Shown: piece by piece, positions 43,508 to 50,593 of the stretch
Numbering within the stretch: the first letter of the stretch is position 1
Layout: every line of letters begins with the position of its first letter
The notes under the pieces: generated by a model
Seen by the model: only the letters and a program-made list of their open reading frames with translations
Told to the model about the DNA's origin: nothing
Database searches by the model: none
Position numbers and translations under genes: made by a program
Origin: an uncultured Polaribacter sp.
GTDB taxonomy: Bacteria > Bacteroidota > Bacteroidia > Flavobacteriales > Flavobacteriaceae
Direction: 5' to 3'
NCBI RefSeq assembly: GCF_947497125.1
Contig: NZ_CANMFI010000007.1
Location: 62,001 to 126,000, forward strand
DNA: 64,000 bases

Positions 43508-43543
43508 AAAATAGCGTTTGCATAATTAAGCAAACGCTATTTT
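43508..43543. terminator. Bidirectional terminator after the HMA gene
   Basis: The arms AAAATAGCGTTTGC and GCAAACGCTATTTT pair perfectly over 14 bp around ATAATTAA, followed by T. It also serves the convergent hypothetical gene. Confidence 0.9.
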
Positions 43544-43547
43544 TTTA

Positions 43548-43925
43548 TCAATTATAAGAAATACAGGCTTTAATAAAGCTATACGGGTATGTTCCGCCAA
43601 AAAGCGATAAAACATATTCTCCGTTGGGTATGTTGTGCGTACCGCCTCTAAAATGCCTAATTCCGTTACCAGGGACACTTCTTAATTGTATTTTTTTAAC
43701 ATTTCTACCCAGACTAACAGAAACCCGACCACCAGTAATAACTACGTTTGGTTTTTCGTACACACCGTTAGAGTGTAAAACAGTGCAATCTCGATTAATA
43801 AAAGCAGAGTCTTTTTCTAAATGATCTTCAATAGTAGACATTTCGATATCTAATTCATGTTGATGCATTTCTTCTCCTGTTGCATTAAATCCTTTGTGAA
43901 GCTCGTTGGCTAAATCTTCTATCAT
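43548..43925 (-). CDS. Hypothetical protein of unknown family
   Basis: This 125-residue protein has no signal peptide or membrane segment. The N-terminal third is acidic and helical (EEMHQHELDIEMSTIEDHLEKD). The rest alternates short strands and Gly-rich turns, for example VVITGGRVSVSLGRNVKK near 61-78 and FRGGTHNIPNGEYVLSLFGG near 92-111. I do not recognise a family. The gene stands alone: a terminator 4 bp after its stop and 318 bp upstream to the next gene's end. Length, strand isolation and flavobacterial codon use suggest a real gene. Confidence 0.65.
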   Translation of the reverse strand: MIEDLANELHKGFNATGEEMHQHELDIEMSTIEDHLEKDSAFINRDCTVLHSNGVYEKPNVVITGGRVSVSLGRNVKKIQLRSVPGNGIRHFRGGTHNIPNGEYVLSLFGGTYPYSFIKACISYN

Positions 43926-44198
43926 AATAAATTGGTTTAATTATGCTAACAAGAACTCTACAAAAGGAAACAAATAAAACTGTTAGCTTACTTTATTTGT
44001 TACTAAACCAAAAAATATACATATAAAAATGTAGTTATATTTTACTATCATTTTGCTGAAAGCAAAAAAATAAAACGATATTCTTTAAAAAAGGGGAATT
44101 GATACTTTTTAGACTAAGTAGGGAAGTTTCTAAAGCATAAATCTAAGCATTAAAAATTTAAAAACAAAAAATAGCTGTAAATCAGTTTTTTACAAAAA
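43926..44198. other. Non-coding gap upstream of the hypothetical gene
   Basis: This AT-rich stretch holds no open frame worth calling and no full -7 box on the minus strand for the hypothetical gene. Apart from the terminator at its right end (44199-44223), I see nothing definite in it. Confidence 0.5.
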
Positions 44199-44223
44199 AA
44201 ATCCCAAGCTAAGCTTGGGATTT
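44199..44223 (-). terminator. Terminator after the TPP-controlled receptor gene
   Basis: The arms AAATCCCAAGC and GCTTGGGATTT pair perfectly. On the minus strand the hairpin is followed by T8, 20 bp past the receptor's stop codon. Confidence 0.9.
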
Positions 44224-44243
44224 AAAAATTGTTTACTTTTTTT

Positions 44244-46592
44244 TTAGAAACGTAGGGTAACTCCCATTAAAAAGTTTCTGGTTGCTTGCGGATAGTAACC
44301 TGCACCATCTACTGTTGTTGTAACATTTGCTTGAGACCAAGTATCATCAAACGTATAATAATATCCTCTGTCTACAATTTCTACATTAAAAATATTATTT
44401 ACCAAAGCTGTAAATGTAATCGATGTAAAGATAGATTTTGGTGCTATTTCATATACAACATTTACATCAGAAGTAAAGAAATTGTCTAAAACATCGGTGT
44501 CTGAAATTGCACTGCTAAAATTACTCATAAACTGTTGCCCTACATATTTAGATAAAAATGTAAACTGTAAATTTTCTACTGGCATGTAGGTAATCATATT
44601 TCCAAGAACAACGTCTGGTGAAAATGAAATGTCTGTTTCGCCCAAAGACTGTGGTGTAGGATTGCCATCTCTAGTAATAAAAAAGTCTCTGTTTTTATTG
44701 GTGCTAAAAGAAGCATTGGGCCTTATTTTAAATTGATTAGACAAACGGATGTCTGCATCGATCTCTAAACCTAATCGGTAACTGCTACCAGAAGTTGCTC
44801 TAATTTGCTGTCCAACATCATCTAAAGCACCTGTTAAAACCAGCTGATTCTTATAATCCATATAATAGATGTTGGTATTTAGTGTTAGATTTTCTTTGTT
44901 TAAACGCCAGCCTAATTCAAGGTCATTTAATGTTTCTGGTGTGTCTACACCGTTTTCAAAATCGTTTCTATTAGGTTCTTTATTGGCTACAGCAAACGAA
45001 GTATATAAATTATTTTGACTATTAATTTTATAGGTAAATCCGAATTTAGGGTTGAAAAAGTTAAAATTAGCATCTACATCAATTGCATCTCTATCAGATG
45101 TTAAACCTGCTGTTTGATAACTTACAAAACGACCTTGTAAATCTACATATCCAGAAAGCTTTTCTGAAATTGCAAATGTTGCTTTGCTAAATACAGAAAA
45201 ATCATTTTTTGTAGCATCAGAAAAATAATAACGATCTCTAATAGTAGTGTTTGATGTTAAATTATTTCCCCAAATTACTTCCCCGAAATGGTCTCCGGTG
45301 TAATTAGAATAAGAAATTCCTGAAATGAAATTCAGTTTTTCTGTTTTGTAATTGGTATTAAAATTAACCACATAAAAATCATTGTCTAACCAACGTCTTA
45401 CAATTACATCAGAACCATCAACAATTAAATTATTAAAATCTGCGGCATCTTCACTTGCTTTAAATTGCTCAAAATAACCCGCACCTTTGGTGTAGTTTAA
45501 ACCTAGATTTGTAGACCAGTTATCGGTTAATTTTTCGTTCCAATGCAATTGATAATGGTCTTGTTGGTAATTGTCTACTTCATTATCATACGTGTATGGG
45601 TTCTGCCTTCTGTTTTCCTGTAATTGAGCTTCAGTTAAGCCTTCCCACGCTTGGTATGTTTTTTCTTTACCTCCAAAAGTAATTGCTTTTATCAGGGTGT
45701 TTTCATCAGTATAACTTGCTTGTAAAAAATACGACTTTAAATCTGCAAAAGCCCTGTCTACATAACCATCAGAATAAATATTAGACACACGACCCGCAAT
45801 TTCTATATGGTCATTTATTTTTCCGGTGCTAAATTTTACCGTATGTTTTCTGGTGTTAAAAGACCCAAAAGAATTAGCAATTTCACCAAAAGCATTATCA
45901 GAAACGGCATCTGTTAAAATATTTAAACTTGCGCCAAAAGCACCAGAACCATTGGTAGATGTTCCTACACCACGTTGCAATTGCAAACTTTCTGTAGAAG
46001 AGGCAAAATCGCCTAAATTTACCCAAAAAGTACCCTGACTTTCAGCATCGTTATACGGAATTCCGTTTACAGTTACATTAATCCTTTCAGAGTTAGAACC
46101 ACGCACATTCATATACGTATAACCAATACCAGCACCAGCATCACTAGAAGAAATCACGTTTGGTAAATAATTTAGTAAAACCGGAATGTCTTGTCCTAAA
46201 TTACGTTTGGCAATTTCTTTTTTAGACAAATTAGAAAACGTAACAGGTACGTCTGCATTTACACGAACGGCAGATACCAGAATTTCATCTAAAACCGAAA
46301 ATTCTGCTTTTAACTGCACCACATAATACTCGTTTTTAGAAAGTGTAATTTTTTCTGAAACCGTTTTGTACCCTAAAAAAGAAACAGCCACAGTGTAGGT
46401 TCCTTTTTGTAGGTTCAGATTAAAGTTTCCTGCTTCATCAGAAGAAACTCCTTTTTTAAGTTCTTTAACCACAATAGATGCGCCAGTTAAAGGTTTTTTG
46501 TTTTCATCTACTACTTTTCCAGAAAGTGTAAATTGTTGTGCGTTTGCAAGTATACTTACAAACAAGAATAAAAAAAGTGTAATTTTTTTCAT
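44244..46592 (-). CDS. TonB-dependent receptor, likely thiamin-type
   Basis: This 782-residue outer-membrane receptor has a signal peptide (1-18), a carboxypeptidase-like regulatory domain (about 23-93, FTLSGKVVDENKKPLTGASI), a plug domain (about 110-230, with YTYMNVRGSNSERINVTVNGIPYNDAESQG) and a 22-strand barrel ending in a terminal Phe. No SusD partner follows, so it is not a glycan SusCD pair. The 290 bp upstream contain a TPP riboswitch aptamer, which strongly suggests import of thiamin or a thiamin precursor. The pnuC-kinase-arfB operon lies just upstream on the same strand. Confidence 0.88.
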   Translation of the reverse strand: MKKITLFLFLFVSILANAQQFTLSGKVVDENKKPLTGASIVVKELKKGVSSDEAGNFNLNLQKGTYTVAVSFLGYKTVSEKITLSKNEYYVVQLKAEFSVLDEILVSAVRVNADVPVTFSNLSKKEIAKRNLGQDIPVLLNYLPNVISSSDAGAGIGYTYMNVRGSNSERINVTVNGIPYNDAESQGTFWVNLGDFASSTESLQLQRGVGTSTNGSGAFGASLNILTDAVSDNAFGEIANSFGSFNTRKHTVKFSTGKINDHIEIAGRVSNIYSDGYVDRAFADLKSYFLQASYTDENTLIKAITFGGKEKTYQAWEGLTEAQLQENRRQNPYTYDNEVDNYQQDHYQLHWNEKLTDNWSTNLGLNYTKGAGYFEQFKASEDAADFNNLIVDGSDVIVRRWLDNDFYVVNFNTNYKTEKLNFISGISYSNYTGDHFGEVIWGNNLTSNTTIRDRYYFSDATKNDFSVFSKATFAISEKLSGYVDLQGRFVSYQTAGLTSDRDAIDVDANFNFFNPKFGFTYKINSQNNLYTSFAVANKEPNRNDFENGVDTPETLNDLELGWRLNKENLTLNTNIYYMDYKNQLVLTGALDDVGQQIRATSGSSYRLGLEIDADIRLSNQFKIRPNASFSTNKNRDFFITRDGNPTPQSLGETDISFSPDVVLGNMITYMPVENLQFTFLSKYVGQQFMSNFSSAISDTDVLDNFFTSDVNVVYEIAPKSIFTSITFTALVNNIFNVEIVDRGYYYTFDDTWSQANVTTTVDGAGYYPQATRNFLMGVTLRF

Positions 46593-46683
46593 TTTAAAAA
46601 AATTTAAAACGAATAAAAAGAGGTAATTATTCTTGTGATTAATATTGAATAATTAGTGTTTGTTTTACAAATTAAGAATAATG

Positions 46684-46706
46684 AAAAAATCTATTTTACA
46701 AATAGA
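46684..46706 (-). terminator. Weak terminator-like hairpin in the riboswitch leader
   Basis: On the minus strand TCTATTT and AAATAGA pair around GTA, followed by T6. It lies 57 nt after the aptamer and about 90 nt before the receptor ATG, the right place for an expression platform. It has only one G-C pair, so it may be inefficient. Confidence 0.35.
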
Positions 46707-46762
46707 GATTACTTCCCTCGCTTCTTATTTGCAAAACATGTTTTACAAAATGGCGATTATCG

Positions 46763-46884
46763 CCTCCCTAAACAGCATTATCTGTTCTAGGTTCATTGGG
46801 TATGATCTCAGCCTTTTAAAGTTAAAAGTTAAAAAGTCTAAGTAGACTAAAAACCAACAACTAAAATTAGCACCCCTTTATGAG
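46763..46884 (-). ncRNA. TPP riboswitch aptamer (THI element)
   Basis: Read on the minus strand, all conserved THI blocks occur in order. These are GGGGTGC (46876-46870), GGCTGAGA (46813-46806), ATACCC (46803-46798), GAACCT (46794-46789), GATAATGC (46782-46775) within the P5 stem ACAG/CTGT, and the closing AGGGAGG (46769-46763). P3 is long and carries an extra small hairpin (AGTCTA/TAGACT). High thiamin pyrophosphate should lower expression of the TonB receptor downstream. Confidence 0.93.
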
Positions 46885-46891
46885 AACGATG

Positions 46892-46899
46892 CAAAATTA
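46892..46899 (-). promoter_or_regulatory. -7 promoter box of the riboswitch transcript
   Basis: Minus-strand TAATTTTG is a full match to TAnnTTTG, placed a few bases before the 5' strand of the aptamer. The leader to the receptor ATG is about 295 nt. Confidence 0.65.
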
Positions 46900-46945
46900 A
46901 GGTGGATTTTTTTATTGTGAAATAGAAAAGTGTTTTTTTTTTAGA

Positions 46946-47085
46946 AGCTATTTCCAGCTTTTCGTTTTATCTTTTTATGCTGAATTTATTTTAGCCTCTA
47001 TTATTACTTAGAAGTCTTCACTTTCTTTGGTAGCTATTTAATAGTGTTTTGCATAAAAAGGATGCCACTGCAATCTGGGCTAAAC
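46946..47085. repeat. Degenerate intergenic repeat with variable hairpin, copy 1
   Basis: This stretch shares its design with 52014-52092: an aggcttt/agctatttcc-type left end, a hairpin opened by CTTTTTATGC (46971-46980) and closed by the exact inverse GCATAAAAAG (47051-47060), then GGATGCCACTGCAATCT. I recall similar elements in other flavobacterial intergenic regions. It lies between arfB and the riboswitch promoter. Confidence 0.5.
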
Positions 47086-47105
47086 TTGTTTGCCAGCTTT
47101 TAGAT

Positions 47106-47510
47106 TTACTCTAAGTTTGGTTTTTTACGAAGTGCTTTTTTTACAGAAGTCTTTTTTTTAGTTTCAACACGTTTTTTTAAAACACCTTTACTAGGTTTTG
47201 TAGGTCTTCTTTTTTTGGGTCTAACTAAGTTTGTTTTTATCAGATTTAAAAAACGCTTTATTGCCAACTCTTTATTTTTATGTTGAGAACGAGTTTCTTC
47301 GCAAAATAAAATTAAAATCTGTTGGTTGGTTAATTTAGAGGAAAGCTTATTTTTTAAAAGCGCCTTTTCATTTTCAGATAAAGCAAGTGAATTTTCTAAA
47401 TCGAAAGTCAATACTACTTTAGAAGAGGTTTTATTTACATGTTGCCCACCAGCGCCACTACTTCTAGTTGCTTTAAAAACAAGTTCTTTAATTAGTTTTT
47501 CTGGTGCCAT
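47106..47510 (-). CDS. arfB: Alternative ribosome-rescue factor ArfB
   Basis: This 134-residue peptidyl-tRNA hydrolase has the catalytic GGQ (Gly21-Gly22-Gln23) in RSSGAGGQHVNKTSSKV and a basic C-terminal tail (about 105-134, rich in Lys/Arg) that enters the empty mRNA channel. ArfB frees ribosomes stalled at mRNA ends. Its ATG overlaps the stop of the upstream kinase gene by one base (TAATG), so it is translationally coupled in the pnuC operon. Function and operon partners are unrelated, so the linkage is probably positional. Confidence 0.92.
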   Translation of the reverse strand: MAPEKLIKELVFKATRSSGAGGQHVNKTSSKVVLTFDLENSLALSENEKALLKNKLSSKLTNQQILILFCEETRSQHKNKELAIKRFLNLIKTNLVRPKKRRPTKPSKGVLKKRVETKKKTSVKKALRKKPNLE

Positions 47511-48112
47511 TATTTTTCTAAGCTTTTAGAAAATAAATTTAAATTGGTGCTAGTTGCAATTAACTTATCTATAGCGTTTACAGCATTTTGTAAACGAGTT
47601 TCTTTATTGCCTTTTAATAGAATGTAGTTTTTGTTGTGTTTTTTTAAAGCATTTTCAAAGGCAGTAAACATCTCTAAACGCAACTCGGGTCTGTCTCTTA
47701 AATCGTCTTCTTCCCAAGGAGTATCTATATACGTTAGTAAATATAAATCGTAGGTATTCTTATTGGCAGCTTCGTTTAAATGTGAGTCTACAAAACCACC
47801 ATAATATTCTTCAGAGTATACTTTGGTTTCTAGTAAATCGGTATCACAAATTAATACTTTGTCTGCTTTTTTTGCCAACTTATTTTCTAGTTTCATTTGT
47901 CCAACGGCAATAGGAAGTAAATCGTCTGCTTCACATGTTTTGCGCTCATTATTCCATTTTTTTTGTAAGTACTCTCTGGCAAATTCTGGTGCCCAAACCG
48001 TATTGTAGTGTCTTGCAAGTTGTTTAGAAAGTGTTGTTTTTCCGGTAGATTCTGGTCCAAATAAAACAACTTTTATAATGTTTATTGGTTTCTGAGTAAG
48101 TTCTTTTTCCAT
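47510..48112 (-). CDS. NadR-like P-loop nucleoside kinase
   Basis: This 200-residue protein has Walker A GPESTGKTT (19-27), then APEFAREYL near 41-49 and CDTDLLETKVY near 94-104, the pattern of the NadR ribosylnicotinamide kinase domain (AAA_28 type). It lacks the NMN adenylyltransferase half. With PnuC directly upstream (31-bp overlap), the simplest role is to phosphorylate imported nicotinamide riboside and trap it. The nearby TPP-controlled receptor raises the alternative that the imported vitamin is thiamin. arfB overlaps its stop. Confidence 0.85.
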   Translation of the reverse strand: MEKELTQKPINIIKVVLFGPESTGKTTLSKQLARHYNTVWAPEFAREYLQKKWNNERKTCEADDLLPIAVGQMKLENKLAKKADKVLICDTDLLETKVYSEEYYGGFVDSHLNEAANKNTYDLYLLTYIDTPWEEDDLRDRPELRLEMFTAFENALKKHNKNYILLKGNKETRLQNAVNAIDKLIATSTNLNLFSKSLEK

Positions 48113-48705
48113 GCTAAATAGCCAAAAATGGCAATAAATGTAAATCCTAAGTATTGAAAACTAGTAAATGTAAATCCTTTATAAAGGTATAAAGGTACAG
48201 AAATGATGTTTCCAACAATCCAAAATAACCAGTTTTCTATTTTTCTTTTTGCCATTAACCACATTCCCACAAAGAAAATTGCCGTTGTAACAGTGTCTGC
48301 ATATGCAACCCAATTGGTCCATTTATCGAAATAGTTATAAACGATAAAAACAAAAACAAGAGTTGCTAAAAAAATAGCAGTTGATGTCTTTTTTTCATTT
48401 AAAGTAGTTCTAGATATTTTAGTAACATAGCTATCATCAACAGTTCTCGTCCAAATATACCAACCATAAACACTCATTATAAAGTAGTATGCGTTGATCA
48501 TCATGTCTCCTAAAAGCGACCATTTTAAGAGTAAATAAACAAAAATAGCGGTGCTAATCATTCCTGTAGGAAACACCCAAATTTTATTTTGTTTAGAAAA
48601 CCAGACAGATAAAAAGCCAAAAATTACGGCAATAATTTCTAAAAAAATATCAATAGTTTCGTAGGTTTTATATTGTTCGAAAAGAAAATTAAAAATCTCT
48701 TGCAT
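48082..48705 (-). CDS. pnuC: PnuC-family vitamin transporter
   Basis: This 207-residue membrane protein has about seven helices and PnuC landmarks: WFSKQNKIWVFPTGMIST near 37-54, MMINAYYFIMSVYGWYIWTR near 69-88 and the ENWLFWIVGNIISVPLYLYKG segment near 157-177. PnuC proteins passively move nicotinamide riboside; close homologues called PnuT move thiamin and are often TPP-regulated in Bacteroidota. This gene has no riboswitch of its own. The kinase next door favours nicotinamide riboside, and the receptor locus 1.5 kb downstream favours thiamin. No clear promoter was found. Confidence 0.88.
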   Translation of the reverse strand: MQEIFNFLFEQYKTYETIDIFLEIIAVIFGFLSVWFSKQNKIWVFPTGMISTAIFVYLLLKWSLLGDMMINAYYFIMSVYGWYIWTRTVDDSYVTKISRTTLNEKKTSTAIFLATLVFVFIVYNYFDKWTNWVAYADTVTTAIFFVGMWLMAKRKIENWLFWIVGNIISVPLYLYKGFTFTSFQYLGFTFIAIFGYLAWKKNLLRNQ

Positions 48706-48780
48706 CTGTTTTGTTTGAACAGTAAAAATAGTGTTTTATACTGTTTATTTTAATTTTCAAATATGTTAAAAACATAATCT

Positions 48781-48815
48781 TGTCATTTTCCCCCAAAAAA
48801 AAAGTCGAAATGACA
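48781..48815. terminator. Hairpin with T tract after GGGP synthase
   Basis: TGTCATTT and AAATGACA pair over 8 bp around a 19-nt A/C-rich loop, followed by GG and T9 on the plus strand. It may terminate minus-strand readthrough from the synthase gene poorly. The arms belong to the GTCATTTCGA-type repeat seen at 48857-48950. Confidence 0.4.
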
Positions 48816-48856
48816 GGTTTTTTTTTATTGTAGAAGATTAGAGTATTTCATTTAGT

Positions 48857-48950
48857 CTTGTCGTTTCGATTTTAAGAGAAATCACACAAGAAAAGACCAT
48901 AAATTTTTAGCCGCTTTATGAGATTTCTCACTAGCGTACGAAATGACAAA
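48857..48950. repeat. Inverted pair of a GTCATTTCGA-type repeat
   Basis: CTTGTCGTTTCGA with AAGAGAAATC (about 48857-48884) is matched in inverse orientation by GAGATTTCTC with CGAAATGACAA (about 48920-48950). The two copies could form one imperfect long hairpin. It fills the gap between pnuC and the GGGP synthase gene. Confidence 0.5.
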
Positions 48951-48971
48951 CTGTATACTATAGTAAGACAA

Positions 48972-49694
48972 CTACTTTTTCAAATCCTCAAAAAAAGTTT
49001 CATCATTTTCAAAAGCAGTGCCAATAACTACCAAATCTGCACCTGCAGAAAAAGCAGTTTCCAATTGTTTTTTAGACTTAATTCCGCCACCAACTATTAA
49101 AGGAATTGTTAGGTTTTTAGAAACGAGACTTATAATATTTTCGGCTACAGGTATTGTAGCTCCAGAACCGGCTTCTAAATAAATTAATTTTTTTCCAGAA
49201 AATTGCCCAGCCAAACCAGTGTTTAAAATTAGTGTTGTATTATCTTGATCAATAGGTGTTGTCTTGCTTACTTTTTGTACAGCAGTTTCTTTTCCGCCAT
49301 CAATTAAAATATATCCGGTAGGTATAATTTCTAAGTGTGTATCCTTTACAAAAGGCACACTTTTTATTTGTTGCTCTATTAAATATTCTGGATTTCGTCC
49401 AGAAAGTAAACTTAAAAACAACAAACCATCTGCTTTGTTTGTAATCTGACGTACATCACCAGGAAATAAAACAACAGGCAATTGGGTGTTTTTTTTAATA
49501 GCAGCTACTACTTTTTCTGTTTGATTGTTAATATCTGTACTACCACCAACAAAAATATGCGTAGCAATAGATGCTGTTACTTTCTTAAAAAAAGAGGGAA
49601 TGTTCTGAAGCGGCATTTTTTCTGGATCAATTAAAACTGCTAACAGTTTTTTGCCTTCCTTTTTAGCTTCTAAAATATTTTGGTAGATATTCAT
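48972..49694 (-). CDS. Heptaprenylglyceryl/geranylgeranylglyceryl phosphate synthase
   Basis: This 240-residue TIM-barrel enzyme joins sn-glycerol-1-phosphate to a polyprenyl diphosphate, the ether-lipid step best known from archaea. Family motifs include LLAVLIDPEKM near 17-27, IFVGGSTDIN near 47-56, the substrate segment VVLFPGDVRQI near 73-83, YLEAGSGA near 173-180 and IVGGGIKSKKQLETAFSAGADLVVIGT near 203-229. It is a member of the group II enzymes found in Flavobacteria. Its product's fate in this phylum is poorly known. The -7 box ends 8 bp before the ATG. Confidence 0.9.
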   Translation of the reverse strand: MNIYQNILEAKKEGKKLLAVLIDPEKMPLQNIPSFFKKVTASIATHIFVGGSTDINNQTEKVVAAIKKNTQLPVVLFPGDVRQITNKADGLLFLSLLSGRNPEYLIEQQIKSVPFVKDTHLEIIPTGYILIDGGKETAVQKVSKTTPIDQDNTTLILNTGLAGQFSGKKLIYLEAGSGATIPVAENIISLVSKNLTIPLIVGGGIKSKKQLETAFSAGADLVVIGTAFENDETFFEDLKK

Positions 49695-49702
49695 ATCAAT
49701 TT

Positions 49703-49710
49703 CAAAAATA
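49703..49710 (-). promoter_or_regulatory. -7 promoter box for the GGGP synthase gene
   Basis: Minus-strand TATTTTTG is a full match to TAnnTTTG, 8 bp before the ATG. The predicted leader is about 5 nt. Confidence 0.5.
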
Positions 49711-49720
49711 CAAATTAGTT

Positions 49721-49795
49721 CTCGACTGCGCTCGAACTGACAACATTTTTCAGTTTAGAAACTTTGTGAATACTGTCACCTCGAGCGCAGTCGAG
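49721..49795. repeat. Inverted pair of a CTCGACTGCGCTCGA-type repeat
   Basis: The 22-bp arm at 49721-49742 (beginning CTCGACTGCGCTCGA) and its inverse at 49774-49795 differ at only two positions around a 31-bp centre. The arms are also internally palindromic. A third, partial copy in direct orientation (49851-49876) repeats CTCGAACTGACAACA plus following T-rich sequence. A weaker relative sits at 51931-51950 after ahcY. Confidence 0.7.
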
Positions 49796-49850
49796 AGGTT
49801 TTTAGTTTAGACAGTTATTTATTATAAATATAAATTAGTACTGTTCTGAG

Positions 49851-49876
49851 CTCGAACTGACAACACTTTTCAATTT
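49851..49876. repeat. Partial direct copy of the 49731-49756 sequence
   Basis: Both segments begin CTCGAACTGACAACA and continue with a similar T-rich stretch (cattttt-cagttt versus cacttttcaattt). They lie 120 bp apart in the same gap between the GGGP synthase and phosphopantetheinyl transferase genes. Confidence 0.6.
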
Positions 49877-49903
49877 TAGTACTTTAAAATCCTTCTAACT
49901 CTT

Positions 49904-50530
49904 TTAATACGCATACACACAGGTAAATCCTTCAAACTCTAAAAACTCAATTTTATACGGTGTCATTTGACCATCAAATCGAATTTCTCCACTCGTTTTT
50001 TCATCTTCAAACTTAAAATCATCAATATAAATATGGTGTAAAAATAAGAGTTTCTTTTTGCCATAAATTTTATACAAACTTTCTTTTGCACCCCAAACAA
50101 TCGTTAATTTGCTAATTAAAGCATCTGCGTTTGCAATAGTTTTGTATTCCTCTAGAGGTGTAAATTTATGCGCTATTTTTAAAATTTTATCACGTTGTTT
50201 TTCAATATCAATGCCCACCTGTAAATCATCAGAAACAATAATAGCGGTAAACGTAAAAGAATGGGTAATAGAAATTAATTTTTTATCTATTAAATGTGGC
50301 TTTCCAAAGGCATCATAAATTAAGTCAGAATCGGTATAACCAACTTCTTTTAATAAGTGTCTAATGCTTAAAAACCCTTTTTGATGCAGTTCAGATTTCA
50401 TAGACTGCAATCTGTTTTTACTGCTTTCTGTAAGTAAAATGCCTTGCTGTAAATTGATTAATGATTCTTCAATCTTCCATATCAGTACTTTAGTTGTACT
50501 GTTAACTGTTATTGTTTTGTAAAGAGACAT
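49904..50530 (-). CDS. Sfp-type 4'-phosphopantetheinyl transferase
   Basis: This 208-residue enzyme moves the phosphopantetheine arm from CoA to carrier proteins. The Mg-binding motif VGIDIEKQRDK has Asp108 and Glu110. The second motif WGAKESLYKIYGKK has Glu150 and Lys154. Both are intact and correctly spaced. It is of the short Sfp/HetI-like kind, with no biosynthetic gene cluster nearby, so its target may be a dedicated carrier protein elsewhere. It diverges from ahcY across 63 bp. Confidence 0.87.
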   Translation of the reverse strand: MSLYKTITVNSTTKVLIWKIEESLINLQQGILLTESSKNRLQSMKSELHQKGFLSIRHLLKEVGYTDSDLIYDAFGKPHLIDKKLISITHSFTFTAIIVSDDLQVGIDIEKQRDKILKIAHKFTPLEEYKTIANADALISKLTIVWGAKESLYKIYGKKKLLFLHHIYIDDFKFEDEKTSGEIRFDGQMTPYKIEFLEFEGFTCVYAY

Positions 50531-50550
50531 AGATTTTAAAATGTATGTTG

Positions 50551-50558
50551 TACCTTTG
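50551..50558 (+). promoter_or_regulatory. -7 promoter box for ahcY
   Basis: TACCTTTG is a full match to TAnnTTTG, 35 bp before the ATG. The leader (about 30 nt) is too short for an SAH riboswitch. Confidence 0.6.
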
Positions 50559-50593
50559 CAACTGCAAAAAATTAGATTTTAAATATACAAAAT

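Noticed and set aside
46660..46845. 61-codon plus-strand open frame upstream of the TonB receptor
   Set aside because: It runs antisense across the TPP riboswitch leader and aptamer; its apparent coding content is explained by the conserved RNA.
48706..48780. A second TPP riboswitch before pnuC
   Set aside because: No GGGGTGC, CTGAGA or GATAATGC blocks occur in the 266-bp gap.
50559..50593. SAH riboswitch before ahcY
   Set aside because: The leader is about 30 nt, too short for the aptamer.
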